Assembly (NCBI RefSeq): GCF_900660745.1
Contig: NZ_LR215048.1
Location: 1,612,001 to 1,676,000, forward strand
Length of the DNA: 64,000 nt
Reading direction: 5' to 3'
Source: Haploplasma axanthum
GTDB taxonomy: Bacteria > Bacillota_I > Bacilli_A > Acholeplasmatales > Acholeplasmataceae
How positions within the stretch are numbered: position 1 is the first letter of the stretch; each line of letters opens with the position of its first letter. Positions 1-7,678 of the stretch are shown here, piece by piece. The notes below the pieces were generated by a model that worked only from the letters and a program-made list of their open reading frames with translations, was not told the origin of the DNA and ran no database searches. The position numbers and the translations under genes are program-made.

Positions 1-1044
1 AATAGCTTTATGCTCTTTAAAAAACCTTGAATAATCAAATTGTGTCTTTTGACGTTCCCACATATCAAAAGCATCTGAAACAATCAAGAATCCCATTTCA
101 TCTGCTAGCTCCATAAAATCTGGAGCAGGAACATAGTGCGCAGTTCTAATTGCATTAACTCCCATTTCTTTCAGCTGTTCAAATCTTCTTCTTTGTAAAA
201 CTTTAGAAAATACAGATCCTAAACTTCCAAAATCATGATGTTCACAAACTCCGTTTAATTTAGATTTTTTACCATTAATAAATAATCCTTTTTCAGAATC
301 CATAACAATATCTCTAAATCCAACATTTTGTTTATGTGTATCATATAAGTTATCATTAATATAAAGATTTGTTTCTAAACTATACAGATTTGGGTCATCT
401 GGCGACCATAAAATTGGTTTTTCTACAACTAATTTTTGTTTTATTAGTTTATTGTTTACACTATCTTTTTGATGTGCTATTAATTTGTCTTTATAGTATA
501 ATTTCTGTTCTAAAAATCCACTATCATGTGTAAGTTCAGTATGAATTACAACAGAACCATCAAAATGATTAGTTTTAACATATACGCCATCGTTTAATAT
601 TCTTTTTTTATTTTTCTTTATAAACCAAACATCACGATATATTCCAGCTCCTGAATACCATCTCGAATTAGGGTGTTCATGTTTAACTTGAACAACAACT
701 CTATTTTTACCTTTTTTCAAATATTTAGTTATCTCAAATTCGAAGGAAGTATATCCATATTTCCATGCTCCAACAGATTGATCATTGATATAAACTGTTG
801 AATCCATATATACTCCTTCAAATTTAAGAAAATATGAAAAGTCATTTTCAATTTCCAATTCAAAATCTTTCAAATACCAACCACTTGATGTTTCATATAA
901 ATTCTTAACATTATAGATTAACCAGTCATGTGGTAATGCTACATCAATAAATTCTTTTTCTTTTTTTAATATATGATTTAATGTAGTTTCAATTGGCTGT
1001 TTTAAAAACTTCCAAAATAGATTAAATTTTTTTGTTTCATTCAT
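1..1044 (-). CDS. Glycoside hydrolase family 2 (beta-galactosidase/beta-glucuronidase type), 5' part only
   Basis: The reading frame is open from 1044 to the window edge, giving 348 codons, so the C-terminal half is missing. It begins with a sugar-binding jelly-roll (roughly residues 20-170), then an Ig-like domain, then the start of the TIM barrel with the family stretches NGVCEHHD and MGVNAIRTAHY. The catalytic glutamates lie outside the window. No signal peptide is present, so it is probably cytoplasmic and cleaves imported beta-glycosides. I chose the ATG at 1044 because GGAG sits 9 bases upstream; in-frame ATGs at 1050 and 1059 are poorly spaced. It is 34 bases downstream of the GH5 gene and probably in the same transcript. 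The exact substrate is open. Confidence 0.88.
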   Translation of the reverse strand, partial: MNETKKFNLFWKFLKQPIETTLNHILKKEKEFIDVALPHDWLIYNVKNLYETSSGWYLKDFELEIENDFSYFLKFEGVYMDSTVYINDQSVGAWKYGYTSFEFEITKYLKKGKNRVVVQVKHEHPNSRWYSGAGIYRDVWFIKKNKKRILNDGVYVKTNHFDGSVVIHTELTHDSGFLEQKLYYKDKLIAHQKDSVNNKLIKQKLVVEKPILWSPDDPNLYSLETNLYINDNLYDTHKQNVGFRDIVMDSEKGLFINGKKSKLNGVCEHHDFGSLGSVFSKVLQRRRFEQLKEMGVNAIRTAHYVPAPDFMELADEMGFLIVSDAFDMWERQKTQFDYSRFFKEHKAI

Positions 1045-1078
1045 AGTCATTTTCTCCATTAAATCAATCCTTTAAACT

Positions 1079-2815
1079 TTATTTTTTAATATACTCAAAT
1101 GTTATTTCTACATTTCTAAGTTCAGCATACTTTTCACCATCAATTAATACTGCACGTGCTAATTTACTTAATCCTGGTTTAACATATCTTGCGTCATCAG
1201 GAATATTAGTAACCCAAGTATTATAAATATTAACTCTTGTTGTTATCTTATCATCTGAAACTGTATATGATTCTGCAGTTACTTTAACTACTTCACTATT
1301 TACTTTAATTTCTTTTATAGCAATAACATAATTTGGAAAATTGGTTTCCCCGTTATATATTCCCAGTGCCATAAATGTCATTGAATTAGCAAATCCACCA
1401 GATACACCACTAAAATCAAGTGATACTGTATATTCTCCTGCACCACTTACTTCGACATCAGTAGCAACTACACCAGCAGTTTTATCATTTGGATTATAAA
1501 AATTACCTTTACTATTACTATATCCAACATTATAATCTTTACTATTGTACATAATATATGCCATTACTTTATCTTCAAAACCTGTTGCTCCAGAAGGCGC
1601 ATCTAAAACTGCTTTATCTAACGCTTTTCTAGCATTATCTTTAATTGTTTCAATAGTCAGTTTTGATTCATTTTCAACGTTTCTACTTGAATATAGATTC
1701 GCTATTCCTTCATCTTTCATTTTCAGTTCTTTTCTATCAAAAAAATCACTTCTATCCCATAGTAACGGAACAAAATCATATAAATCTGAATTATCAAATA
1801 CATTTTTTATATACTCTAATGTATTTCCTTTTAATGTTCCATTTTTAAGTGGTATTGCAGCAAATTCTCCAAATACTACGCCATACCCCTTTTTAGTAAA
1901 TTTAGTCATTTTTTCAAACAACTCATTCATTTCTTGATATTCTTCTTTTGTTCCCCACTCGGTTTTAGATTCTCCATCTCCTGCATATGTCCATGGAGTA
2001 TAGTAGTGAACAGATACTAATTGTTTACCTTCAACTTTATCTGTCGGCATGATAAATCTATCATCAATAGTCTTTTCAATATCGGTATTATATCCAGCAA
2101 TTAATAAGAATCTATCTTCATTTTTACCACCAGTAGATCTAACAGTATCAACAAATTTCTGATTAATCTTATTAGTTACTTGATACGTCTCATCTTCTGT
2201 AAGTGTACCCTTAACTTCATTTATTTCATCATTTAATCTTGAACCAAGTTCTTCGTTCGCAGATTCTAAAATTAATTTATATGAGTAATCTTTAAAATGC
2301 TCTGAAATCTGTTTCCACATTTCCGTATACATAGTCATTGCTTTTTCTCTTGTTGATTGCTCAGGTTGACCAAACATTCCCCACCAACCACCAGACCAAT
2401 GTTCATTGACTATTACATACATATCAGCATCAAGTGCATAGTTAACAATTTCTGAAACTCTTTTTAATAGTTTCTCATTGATTACATAATTATCATTTTC
2501 GTAATCCATCATATTAGTCCATGCAACAGGGATTCTAATTGTATCAAAACCTGCCTCTTTCATGCCTTTAATCATTTCTTTAGTTGTAACTGGCATTCCC
2601 CATGCTGTTTCATACATTTCAGTATCTGCATCAATACCATGTTCAACTCTTCCATATGCTTCCATAGTATTTCCAAGATTTGTACCATTTCCCATATCTC
2701 TTGATACTTCAATTGCATTCATTTTTTTAATTCTATCTTCAGTTTTGTTAGACACACAACCTACTAAAATAAGTGATGTAATAATAGCTAAAAAACCAAA
2801 TATAATTTTTTTCAT
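1079..2815 (-). CDS. Lipoprotein GH5 endoglucanase with C-terminal carbohydrate-binding-like module
   Basis: A lipobox (LVGC, Cys20) predicts a membrane-anchored enzyme facing outward. Residues about 30-395 form a GH5 barrel: TIRIPVAW, the acid/base in SANEE (Glu188) and the nucleophile in VFGEFA (Glu317). Residues about 417-578 are a separate module with GAGEYTVSLDF, NGETNFPNYVI and TTRVNIYNTW. The same module is repeated four times in the surface protein at 7679-10033. The Shine-Dalgarno GGAGG is well placed at the ATG. GH5 chemistry and the neighbours suggest beta-1,4-glucan or mixed-linkage glucan as substrate, but GH5 also holds mannanases and others. A terminator-like hairpin separates it from the upstream YesL-like gene. 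Confidence 0.87.
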   Translation of the reverse strand: MKKIIFGFLAIITSLILVGCVSNKTEDRIKKMNAIEVSRDMGNGTNLGNTMEAYGRVEHGIDADTEMYETAWGMPVTTKEMIKGMKEAGFDTIRIPVAWTNMMDYENDNYVINEKLLKRVSEIVNYALDADMYVIVNEHWSGGWWGMFGQPEQSTREKAMTMYTEMWKQISEHFKDYSYKLILESANEELGSRLNDEINEVKGTLTEDETYQVTNKINQKFVDTVRSTGGKNEDRFLLIAGYNTDIEKTIDDRFIMPTDKVEGKQLVSVHYYTPWTYAGDGESKTEWGTKEEYQEMNELFEKMTKFTKKGYGVVFGEFAAIPLKNGTLKGNTLEYIKNVFDNSDLYDFVPLLWDRSDFFDRKELKMKDEGIANLYSSRNVENESKLTIETIKDNARKALDKAVLDAPSGATGFEDKVMAYIMYNSKDYNVGYSNSKGNFYNPNDKTAGVVATDVEVSGAGEYTVSLDFSGVSGGFANSMTFMALGIYNGETNFPNYVIAIKEIKVNSEVVKVTAESYTVSDDKITTRVNIYNTWVTNIPDDARYVKPGLSKLARAVLIDGEKYAELRNVEITFEYIKK

Positions 2816-2839
2816 TTTTATCCTCCAATGTTTATACTT

Positions 2840-2867
2840 TTATAAAAGGCAGTTTAAAAGCTGCCTT
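2840..2867 (-). terminator. Hairpin between YesL-like gene and GH5 gene
   Basis: AAGGCAG and CTGCCTT form a 7-bp stem (2846-2852 with 2861-2867), followed on the minus strand by TTTTATA. It is probably a partial terminator that lowers GH5/GH2 expression relative to the importer genes. Confidence 0.6.
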
Positions 2868-2871
2868 AAGT

Positions 2872-3492
2872 TCAAGAAGATATATTATCATTCTCAATAT
2901 TTCTAAATATTTTTTTTGAAATTGCACTAGCACCATAAAAAACTGTACTTGGTCCAATAATTAGTCCTATAAAAATAAGCGGTACATTAAAATTAAAAAA
3001 TCCTATTAGTAATGCAACAACAATCCATAAAAGAATTGTTCTAAAAAAATACTTATATGTAATTTTTCTTGAGTTTAATAAAGTTCCTTTGATTGTATTT
3101 TCATATCTTGCTAGTAGTGGAAATGCATAGGTTATATGTACTAATCCAATATAAGATATGAAGATCCCAGATATTAAGAAAATAATTGGATTATCTTTTG
3201 CTTTATTAAAAACTTCAATATTAATATACGCACAATAAGCTAAAAAAATCGTTATTAATCCTAAAATGATTCCTTGCTTCAAATTCTTTTTAAATGATTC
3301 ATAAAAATCACTCATAATATTACCTTCATGATTATCAACCATTTTTAATGTAACACTATAAGCGGCTACTGTTGACGCGCCTATTGTAACAATTGGTAAG
3401 CTGAAAACTAACCATAAAAAATTAAGTTTTAAAATATCCCATAAAGTGGACATAAATTTGTATAGTTTACCATCTACTGAAAATAAACGCAT
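2872..3492 (-). CDS. YesL/DUF624 family membrane protein
   Basis: A 206-residue polytopic protein with about five membrane segments. The N-terminal pattern (KLYKFMSTLWDILKLNFLW followed by SLPIVTIGASTVA) is characteristic of the YesL/DUF624 family. These proteins recur beside Lpl/Yte-type CUT1 importers for complex oligosaccharides and are thought to be transport accessory factors, though no biochemical role is established. Here it directly follows the solute-binding protein gene, 27 bases away, with a good Shine-Dalgarno (AAAAGGTGA). I infer that it belongs to the same importer operon. Confidence 0.8.
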   Translation of the reverse strand: MRLFSVDGKLYKFMSTLWDILKLNFLWLVFSLPIVTIGASTVAAYSVTLKMVDNHEGNIMSDFYESFKKNLKQGIILGLITIFLAYCAYINIEVFNKAKDNPIIFLISGIFISYIGLVHITYAFPLLARYENTIKGTLLNSRKITYKYFFRTILLWIVVALLIGFFNFNVPLIFIGLIIGPSTVFYGASAISKKIFRNIENDNISS

Positions 3493-3519
3493 TTTTCTTC
3501 ACCTTTTTCTTTTTATCTA

Positions 3520-5202
3520 TTATTTTGAATTTTTAACTTGTTGTTCTAAAGTATGACGTCTTAATGCTTCTTGTTGTGACCATTCTAAACATAATTGGTA
3601 TCCATGTCCATTAGCTTTTCTAGTCATTTCATTTATATATATATTAAATTCTTTATCATCTTTAGCATATATCGCTTTCCAAGAACCATCAGTAATTTCT
3701 TTGATTACTCTTCCCCACTTAGCATTAAGTTCTGCATCTCTACTACCTTTACTAAAACTTGTTGCAATTGCAACTTTATAGTTAGTATGTTTTTCTAAAT
3801 ATTGTTGGTTATTATCAGAAGAAAACTCTTCACGCCATCTCTTGTGAACATCATTTAAGTTTTCACCTTGATTACTCTTCCAATAATCCCAATGGAATCT
3901 TTCTTCTTGTTTAGATTCTGGATTAATTGCATCAAGTGACCATGTTGTTCCACCAAGTTTATATGAACCATCTTTAAATGTTCCAGTATATCCGCTATCT
4001 GCTGGGAATGGTTCAGAAAGATTTTGTCTCATTTTCTTACCTAGTTCAGTAAATTTCGTATATCCTTCTTCATCATAATACCAGTTTAAATCTTTTGGAC
4101 CATATTCAACTGTCATTCTTCCCTCTGGAGTACTTAACCAGTTAATAATTTCCATAGCTAACTCAGGATATTGAGTCTTAGAGCCAATTGACCAAATATA
4201 TTCTCCACCCATAGGATTTAATCCATATACAAGTGGTGTTGCTTCACTTGGTGCAAGTGATAACATTATTTTTCCTGCATTCACGTGTTCACTAGTGTTA
4301 TAAGCTATATTCCCGGCATAATTAAAGATTGAGAAGAATGTTCCTCCTCTTTGAACCTTTTCAATCATCTTATCGTATGTTTGAGTCATTGAATCTGGAT
4401 CTATTAAACCTTCTTGGAATAATCTATTAAAGAATTTCAACATTTGGATATATGGTCCATTTTCTTCTAAAGCACCATGATAATCTCCTGTTTCAACATT
4501 ATATAAACCAATTCCAAGTTCATCTAACCCATAATATGCTGTTGCCATAGCTTTAACATACATTACCATTTCAGCATCCCAATCAGGCCATAAAGAAAGT
4601 GCATATGTTGGTGTTCCTGCCTCATCAAGAGGTTCAAGTTTTTTCATTTCTTTAAACAGTTCAACCAAATCATCTAAATCTTTTATTTCTGGTTTATTTA
4701 ATCTTTCATATAAATCATATCTAATATCCCATGTATAAAAGAATGAAGCGTGATCATCAGCATTTAATGCAACATCATGTCCAAATCCTAACAACTTATT
4801 GTTGCCGTTTAAGTTACGATTCTTTTCTAATGCTTTTCCAAAATTCTCTTTAATGTATGGTCCAAATTCATCTAATAAACCATCTTGTTCCCAATCAAAT
4901 AGCAAGTTTTTTTCAACAGCATTTTTATATCTAATGCCATCTTCTCCCCAAACTACTATATCTCCTAAATTACCTGATTCAACTCTTGTAGTATAGATAT
5001 TTTCTCCATCATTAACAATGTTGATTTTTACATTAAATTTCTTTTCTAAAACTTCTGCAAACCATCCTTTCATTTCTCCAGAACTATTTGCAAGTTGACT
5101 ATAAACAGTTAAAGTAACTGTCTCTTTTTTAGGTGTACAAGCAGCTAACACCGTAAATAGTGTTAGCAATAATGTCAAACCCATAATAGAATATTTTTTC
5201 AT
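3520..5202 (-). CDS. Extracellular solute-binding lipoprotein of a CUT1 (LplA-type) sugar importer
   Basis: The lipobox LAAC (Cys22) follows a hydrophobic N-terminus, so this is a membrane-anchored binding protein. At 560 residues it matches the large LplA-type binding proteins for oligosaccharides, not the roughly 420-residue MalE type. The family region TPEGRMTVEYGP is visible. I chose the ATG at 5202, which has AAGGAGG 7 bases upstream; the longer frame start at 5229 reads into the preceding permease gene. It follows the two permease genes and is surrounded by beta-glycanases, so the inferred ligands are beta-glucan oligosaccharides. Confidence 0.88.
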   Translation of the reverse strand: MKKYSIMGLTLLLTLFTVLAACTPKKETVTLTVYSQLANSSGEMKGWFAEVLEKKFNVKINIVNDGENIYTTRVESGNLGDIVVWGEDGIRYKNAVEKNLLFDWEQDGLLDEFGPYIKENFGKALEKNRNLNGNNKLLGFGHDVALNADDHASFFYTWDIRYDLYERLNKPEIKDLDDLVELFKEMKKLEPLDEAGTPTYALSLWPDWDAEMVMYVKAMATAYYGLDELGIGLYNVETGDYHGALEENGPYIQMLKFFNRLFQEGLIDPDSMTQTYDKMIEKVQRGGTFFSIFNYAGNIAYNTSEHVNAGKIMLSLAPSEATPLVYGLNPMGGEYIWSIGSKTQYPELAMEIINWLSTPEGRMTVEYGPKDLNWYYDEEGYTKFTELGKKMRQNLSEPFPADSGYTGTFKDGSYKLGGTTWSLDAINPESKQEERFHWDYWKSNQGENLNDVHKRWREEFSSDNNQQYLEKHTNYKVAIATSFSKGSRDAELNAKWGRVIKEITDGSWKAIYAKDDKEFNIYINEMTRKANGHGYQLCLEWSQQEALRRHTLEQQVKNSK

Positions 5203-5212
5203 ATTTACCTCC

Positions 5213-6109
5213 TTAGCCCTTAACGGCACCTAACATAATTCCCTTTTCAAAATATCTTTGCATAAAAGGATATACTATAAATATTGGTATAAGAGTTACC
5301 ATTGTAACTGTATACTTTAAAACTTTACTATTTAAAGCCATTGCTGCAGCATTCGGTGAACTTGATATTATATCTTTCAAGTTACTTGCTTCATTTAAAT
5401 ATACATATAATCTATGTTGCAATGTATATAATTTGGGCGCATTTTGCATATATACTAATGAATCTATGAATGAATTCCAATGATTTACTGCCCCAAAGAT
5501 TGCAATTGTAGCTAGAATTGGTTTTGAAAGCGGCCATATAATCTTTCTAAAAACCATAAAGTATCCAGCACCATCAATTAATGCACTTTCTTCCAATTCT
5601 CTAGGAATTGATTCAATGTATGTTTTAACTAAGATAATATTATATGGAGCAATAATTGAAGGAATTATATATCCCATAAAATTATCAGTTAAACCTAACA
5701 TAGATAAATTTAAGAATACTGGCATAATTCCTGCATTAAAATACATCGTAATAATTAAGAATCTATACCAAAACTTTCTATTTCTCATTTCTTCTTTAGT
5801 TACTAAATACCCAATAAATGCAGATGCTAAAACCATAAGTCCAGTACCTAAAACTGTTCTTGCAACTGTTACAACAAACGAAACACCAAGATCATTAACC
5901 GATGTAAGTGCTAAATAGTTTCTAATATTTATCCCTACTGGTATGAAGTTTATCATTCCTTTTTGTACAGCATCATTATTAGATATTGTGTTTATAAATA
6001 TATAATAAAACGGAAATATACAAGCTAATGTAAAGAGGAAAAATACAGTGTAGTTAGCAATATTGAATAAAGCATCTTTAAATGTTAAATTTTTAAATTT
6101 CTTTTTCAT
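5213..6109 (-). CDS. CUT1 ABC importer permease, LplC type
   Basis: 298 residues with six predicted membrane segments. The cytoplasmic EAA loop that docks the ATPase is visible as EESALIDGAGYF followed by KPILATI. It ends in the usual GIMLGAVKG. Its length is normal for the family. Shine-Dalgarno AGGAGG precedes the ATG. It lies 12 bases after the partner permease and 10 bases before the binding protein, which indicates one operon. No ATPase gene is present in this cluster, so the MsmX-type ATPase at 36679-38067 probably energises it. Confidence 0.9.
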   Translation of the reverse strand: MKKKFKNLTFKDALFNIANYTVFFLFTLACIFPFYYIFINTISNNDAVQKGMINFIPVGINIRNYLALTSVNDLGVSFVVTVARTVLGTGLMVLASAFIGYLVTKEEMRNRKFWYRFLIITMYFNAGIMPVFLNLSMLGLTDNFMGYIIPSIIAPYNIILVKTYIESIPRELEESALIDGAGYFMVFRKIIWPLSKPILATIAIFGAVNHWNSFIDSLVYMQNAPKLYTLQHRLYVYLNEASNLKDIISSSPNAAAMALNSKVLKYTVTMVTLIPIFIVYPFMQRYFEKGIMLGAVKG

Positions 6110-6121
6110 GTTTTTCCTCCT

Positions 6122-7561
6122 CTATATAATACTTTCTTTTCTTATTACTTTAGATGCTTTATTAACACTAAACAATAAGATAATACTTATTAATGATTTC
6201 AACATACCAACAACCGTTGACAATGCTATATTTGGATTTTTACTTGCAATACCTAACTGATAAACATATAAGTCTAATACTTCCATCTTTCCAGTATTAA
6301 TTGCGTTTTGGAACACTAAATATTGATCCATACCATTGCTTAAAATATTTGCAACAGACATTATTAATAATACGAAGAATGTTGGCATTAATGAAGGTAG
6401 TGTAATATATCTCATTTTTTGGAATCTTGTTGCTCCATCAATTGATGCTGATTCATACATTGCTGGGTCAATACTTGATATTGATGCGATATAAATAATG
6501 GCACTCCATCCTATACCTTTCCACATACCCCAAGCCCACATTTTAACCCATGTAAAACTTCCATCCATTAAATAATTCTTATTACCACCAAAAATACCAT
6601 TTACAAATCCATCAGTAGAAAACATTGCAAGTGCAATCGAATAAACAATTACCCAGCTTATAAAGTTTGGAATTGTTGAAAAGATTTGAACGAATTTTTT
6701 AAACTTTGTACTTGTTATTTCAACTAAGAACATTGCAAAGAACATTGGTAACCAACTAGTCAATAATCCTAAACCACTCATTGCCAATGTATTTCCTAAA
6801 ACTCTAAACATATCATTTCTCATCGATTCATTTTGGAATAAGAAAGTAAACCACCTAAAACCAACAAAATTATCAGCATTTAATTGCCCACCTACTTGAT
6901 AGTCATAAAATGCATATCGCCATCCTGTTAAAGGTAGATACGAGAATACGAAAATTAAGGCAGCAAACGGTAAGAACATTAATAACAGTTGATTTCCACC
7001 ACTCATCTCATATCGTTCTTCTTTACTAGATTTTGGTACTAATATTAATAGTATAACTGACAAAATTAATACCAATACTGCTAATATCAAGAAGATATAG
7101 AATCCTTGTGAGAATCTTGGCATCACTCTTTCTAAATTTTTTGAACCACTTATTTTTACATAGCTAATATAGATTCCTATTAAACCTAAAATTTGTAATG
7201 AGCTTCCAATCAATGTAACTCTATTTGCTAAATTTTTAAATTTCGTATTTCCTATTTGTAATGTTGAACCAACTAGTGTTGCAATAATTGCTAAAACTGA
7301 AATCAAACTTGAAACAAATATAATTATAAAATCAATTTGATTTACCCATTCTAATCTTATTGCACGCTGTGCTTCACTTACAAGTCTATTATATGAAATC
7401 GCTGATGTAAAAAATGACATAGTTTTATTAATCAATTCTGTAACTCTAGCAGGATTAATACTTGGTACAAAAGTTAATACAGCAGAAATTACTGCTAATA
7501 CAACTAATGCAATTTGCATTCCACCTACTATTTTCACTTTAAGTTTATTTTCTTCGTTCAT
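6122..7561 (-). CDS. CUT1 ABC importer permease, LplB type, with N-terminal membrane extension
   Basis: The C-terminal roughly 300 residues are a normal LplB-type permease with the EAA loop YESASIDGATRFQKM. The N-terminal roughly 180 residues are extra: about four additional membrane segments joined by a charged linker (KSSKEERYE). Usual family members are about 300-320 residues, against 479 here. I chose the ATG at 7561 because GAGGAG is 8 bases upstream; the ATG at 7567 is only 2 bases from it. The gene begins the importer operon, after a hairpin that separates it from the surface-protein gene. Confidence 0.87.
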   Translation of the reverse strand: MNEENKLKVKIVGGMQIALVVLAVISAVLTFVPSINPARVTELINKTMSFFTSAISYNRLVSEAQRAIRLEWVNQIDFIIIFVSSLISVLAIIATLVGSTLQIGNTKFKNLANRVTLIGSSLQILGLIGIYISYVKISGSKNLERVMPRFSQGFYIFLILAVLVLILSVILLILVPKSSKEERYEMSGGNQLLLMFLPFAALIFVFSYLPLTGWRYAFYDYQVGGQLNADNFVGFRWFTFLFQNESMRNDMFRVLGNTLAMSGLGLLTSWLPMFFAMFLVEITSTKFKKFVQIFSTIPNFISWVIVYSIALAMFSTDGFVNGIFGGNKNYLMDGSFTWVKMWAWGMWKGIGWSAIIYIASISSIDPAMYESASIDGATRFQKMRYITLPSLMPTFFVLLIMSVANILSNGMDQYLVFQNAINTGKMEVLDLYVYQLGIASKNPNIALSTVVGMLKSLISIILLFSVNKASKVIRKESII

Positions 7562-7618
7562 AGTCATTTCTCCTCATAATATTAAAATGTAGTTAACCCA
7601 CATTTAAACTCAATAAAG

Positions 7619-7650
7619 GATTTAGCATAGGCGCAAACCTACACTAAATC
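7619..7650 (-). promoter_or_regulatory. Interrupted hairpin between surface-protein gene and importer operon
   Basis: GATTTAG pairs with CTAAATC and TAGG with CCTA, separated by a symmetric two-base internal loop, with a 6-base apical loop. On the minus strand it is not followed by a U-run, so it is a poor terminator in the direction of the genes. On the plus strand it is followed by a T-rich tract. It could be a processing or stability element setting different levels for the surface protein and the importer. Confidence 0.45.
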
Positions 7651-7678
7651 TTTTATTTTTTTGTTTTTTTATTTATTT

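Noticed and set aside
1-1044. GH2 gene as a truncated pseudogene
   Set aside because: The frame is open up to the window edge; it is cut by the window, not by a stop codon.
1545-1937. Plus-strand frames inside the GH5 gene (and similar antisense frames throughout, such as 8307-8729 and 42489-42692)
   Set aside because: They lie opposite well-supported genes, lack ribosome-binding sites and show no recognisable protein motifs.
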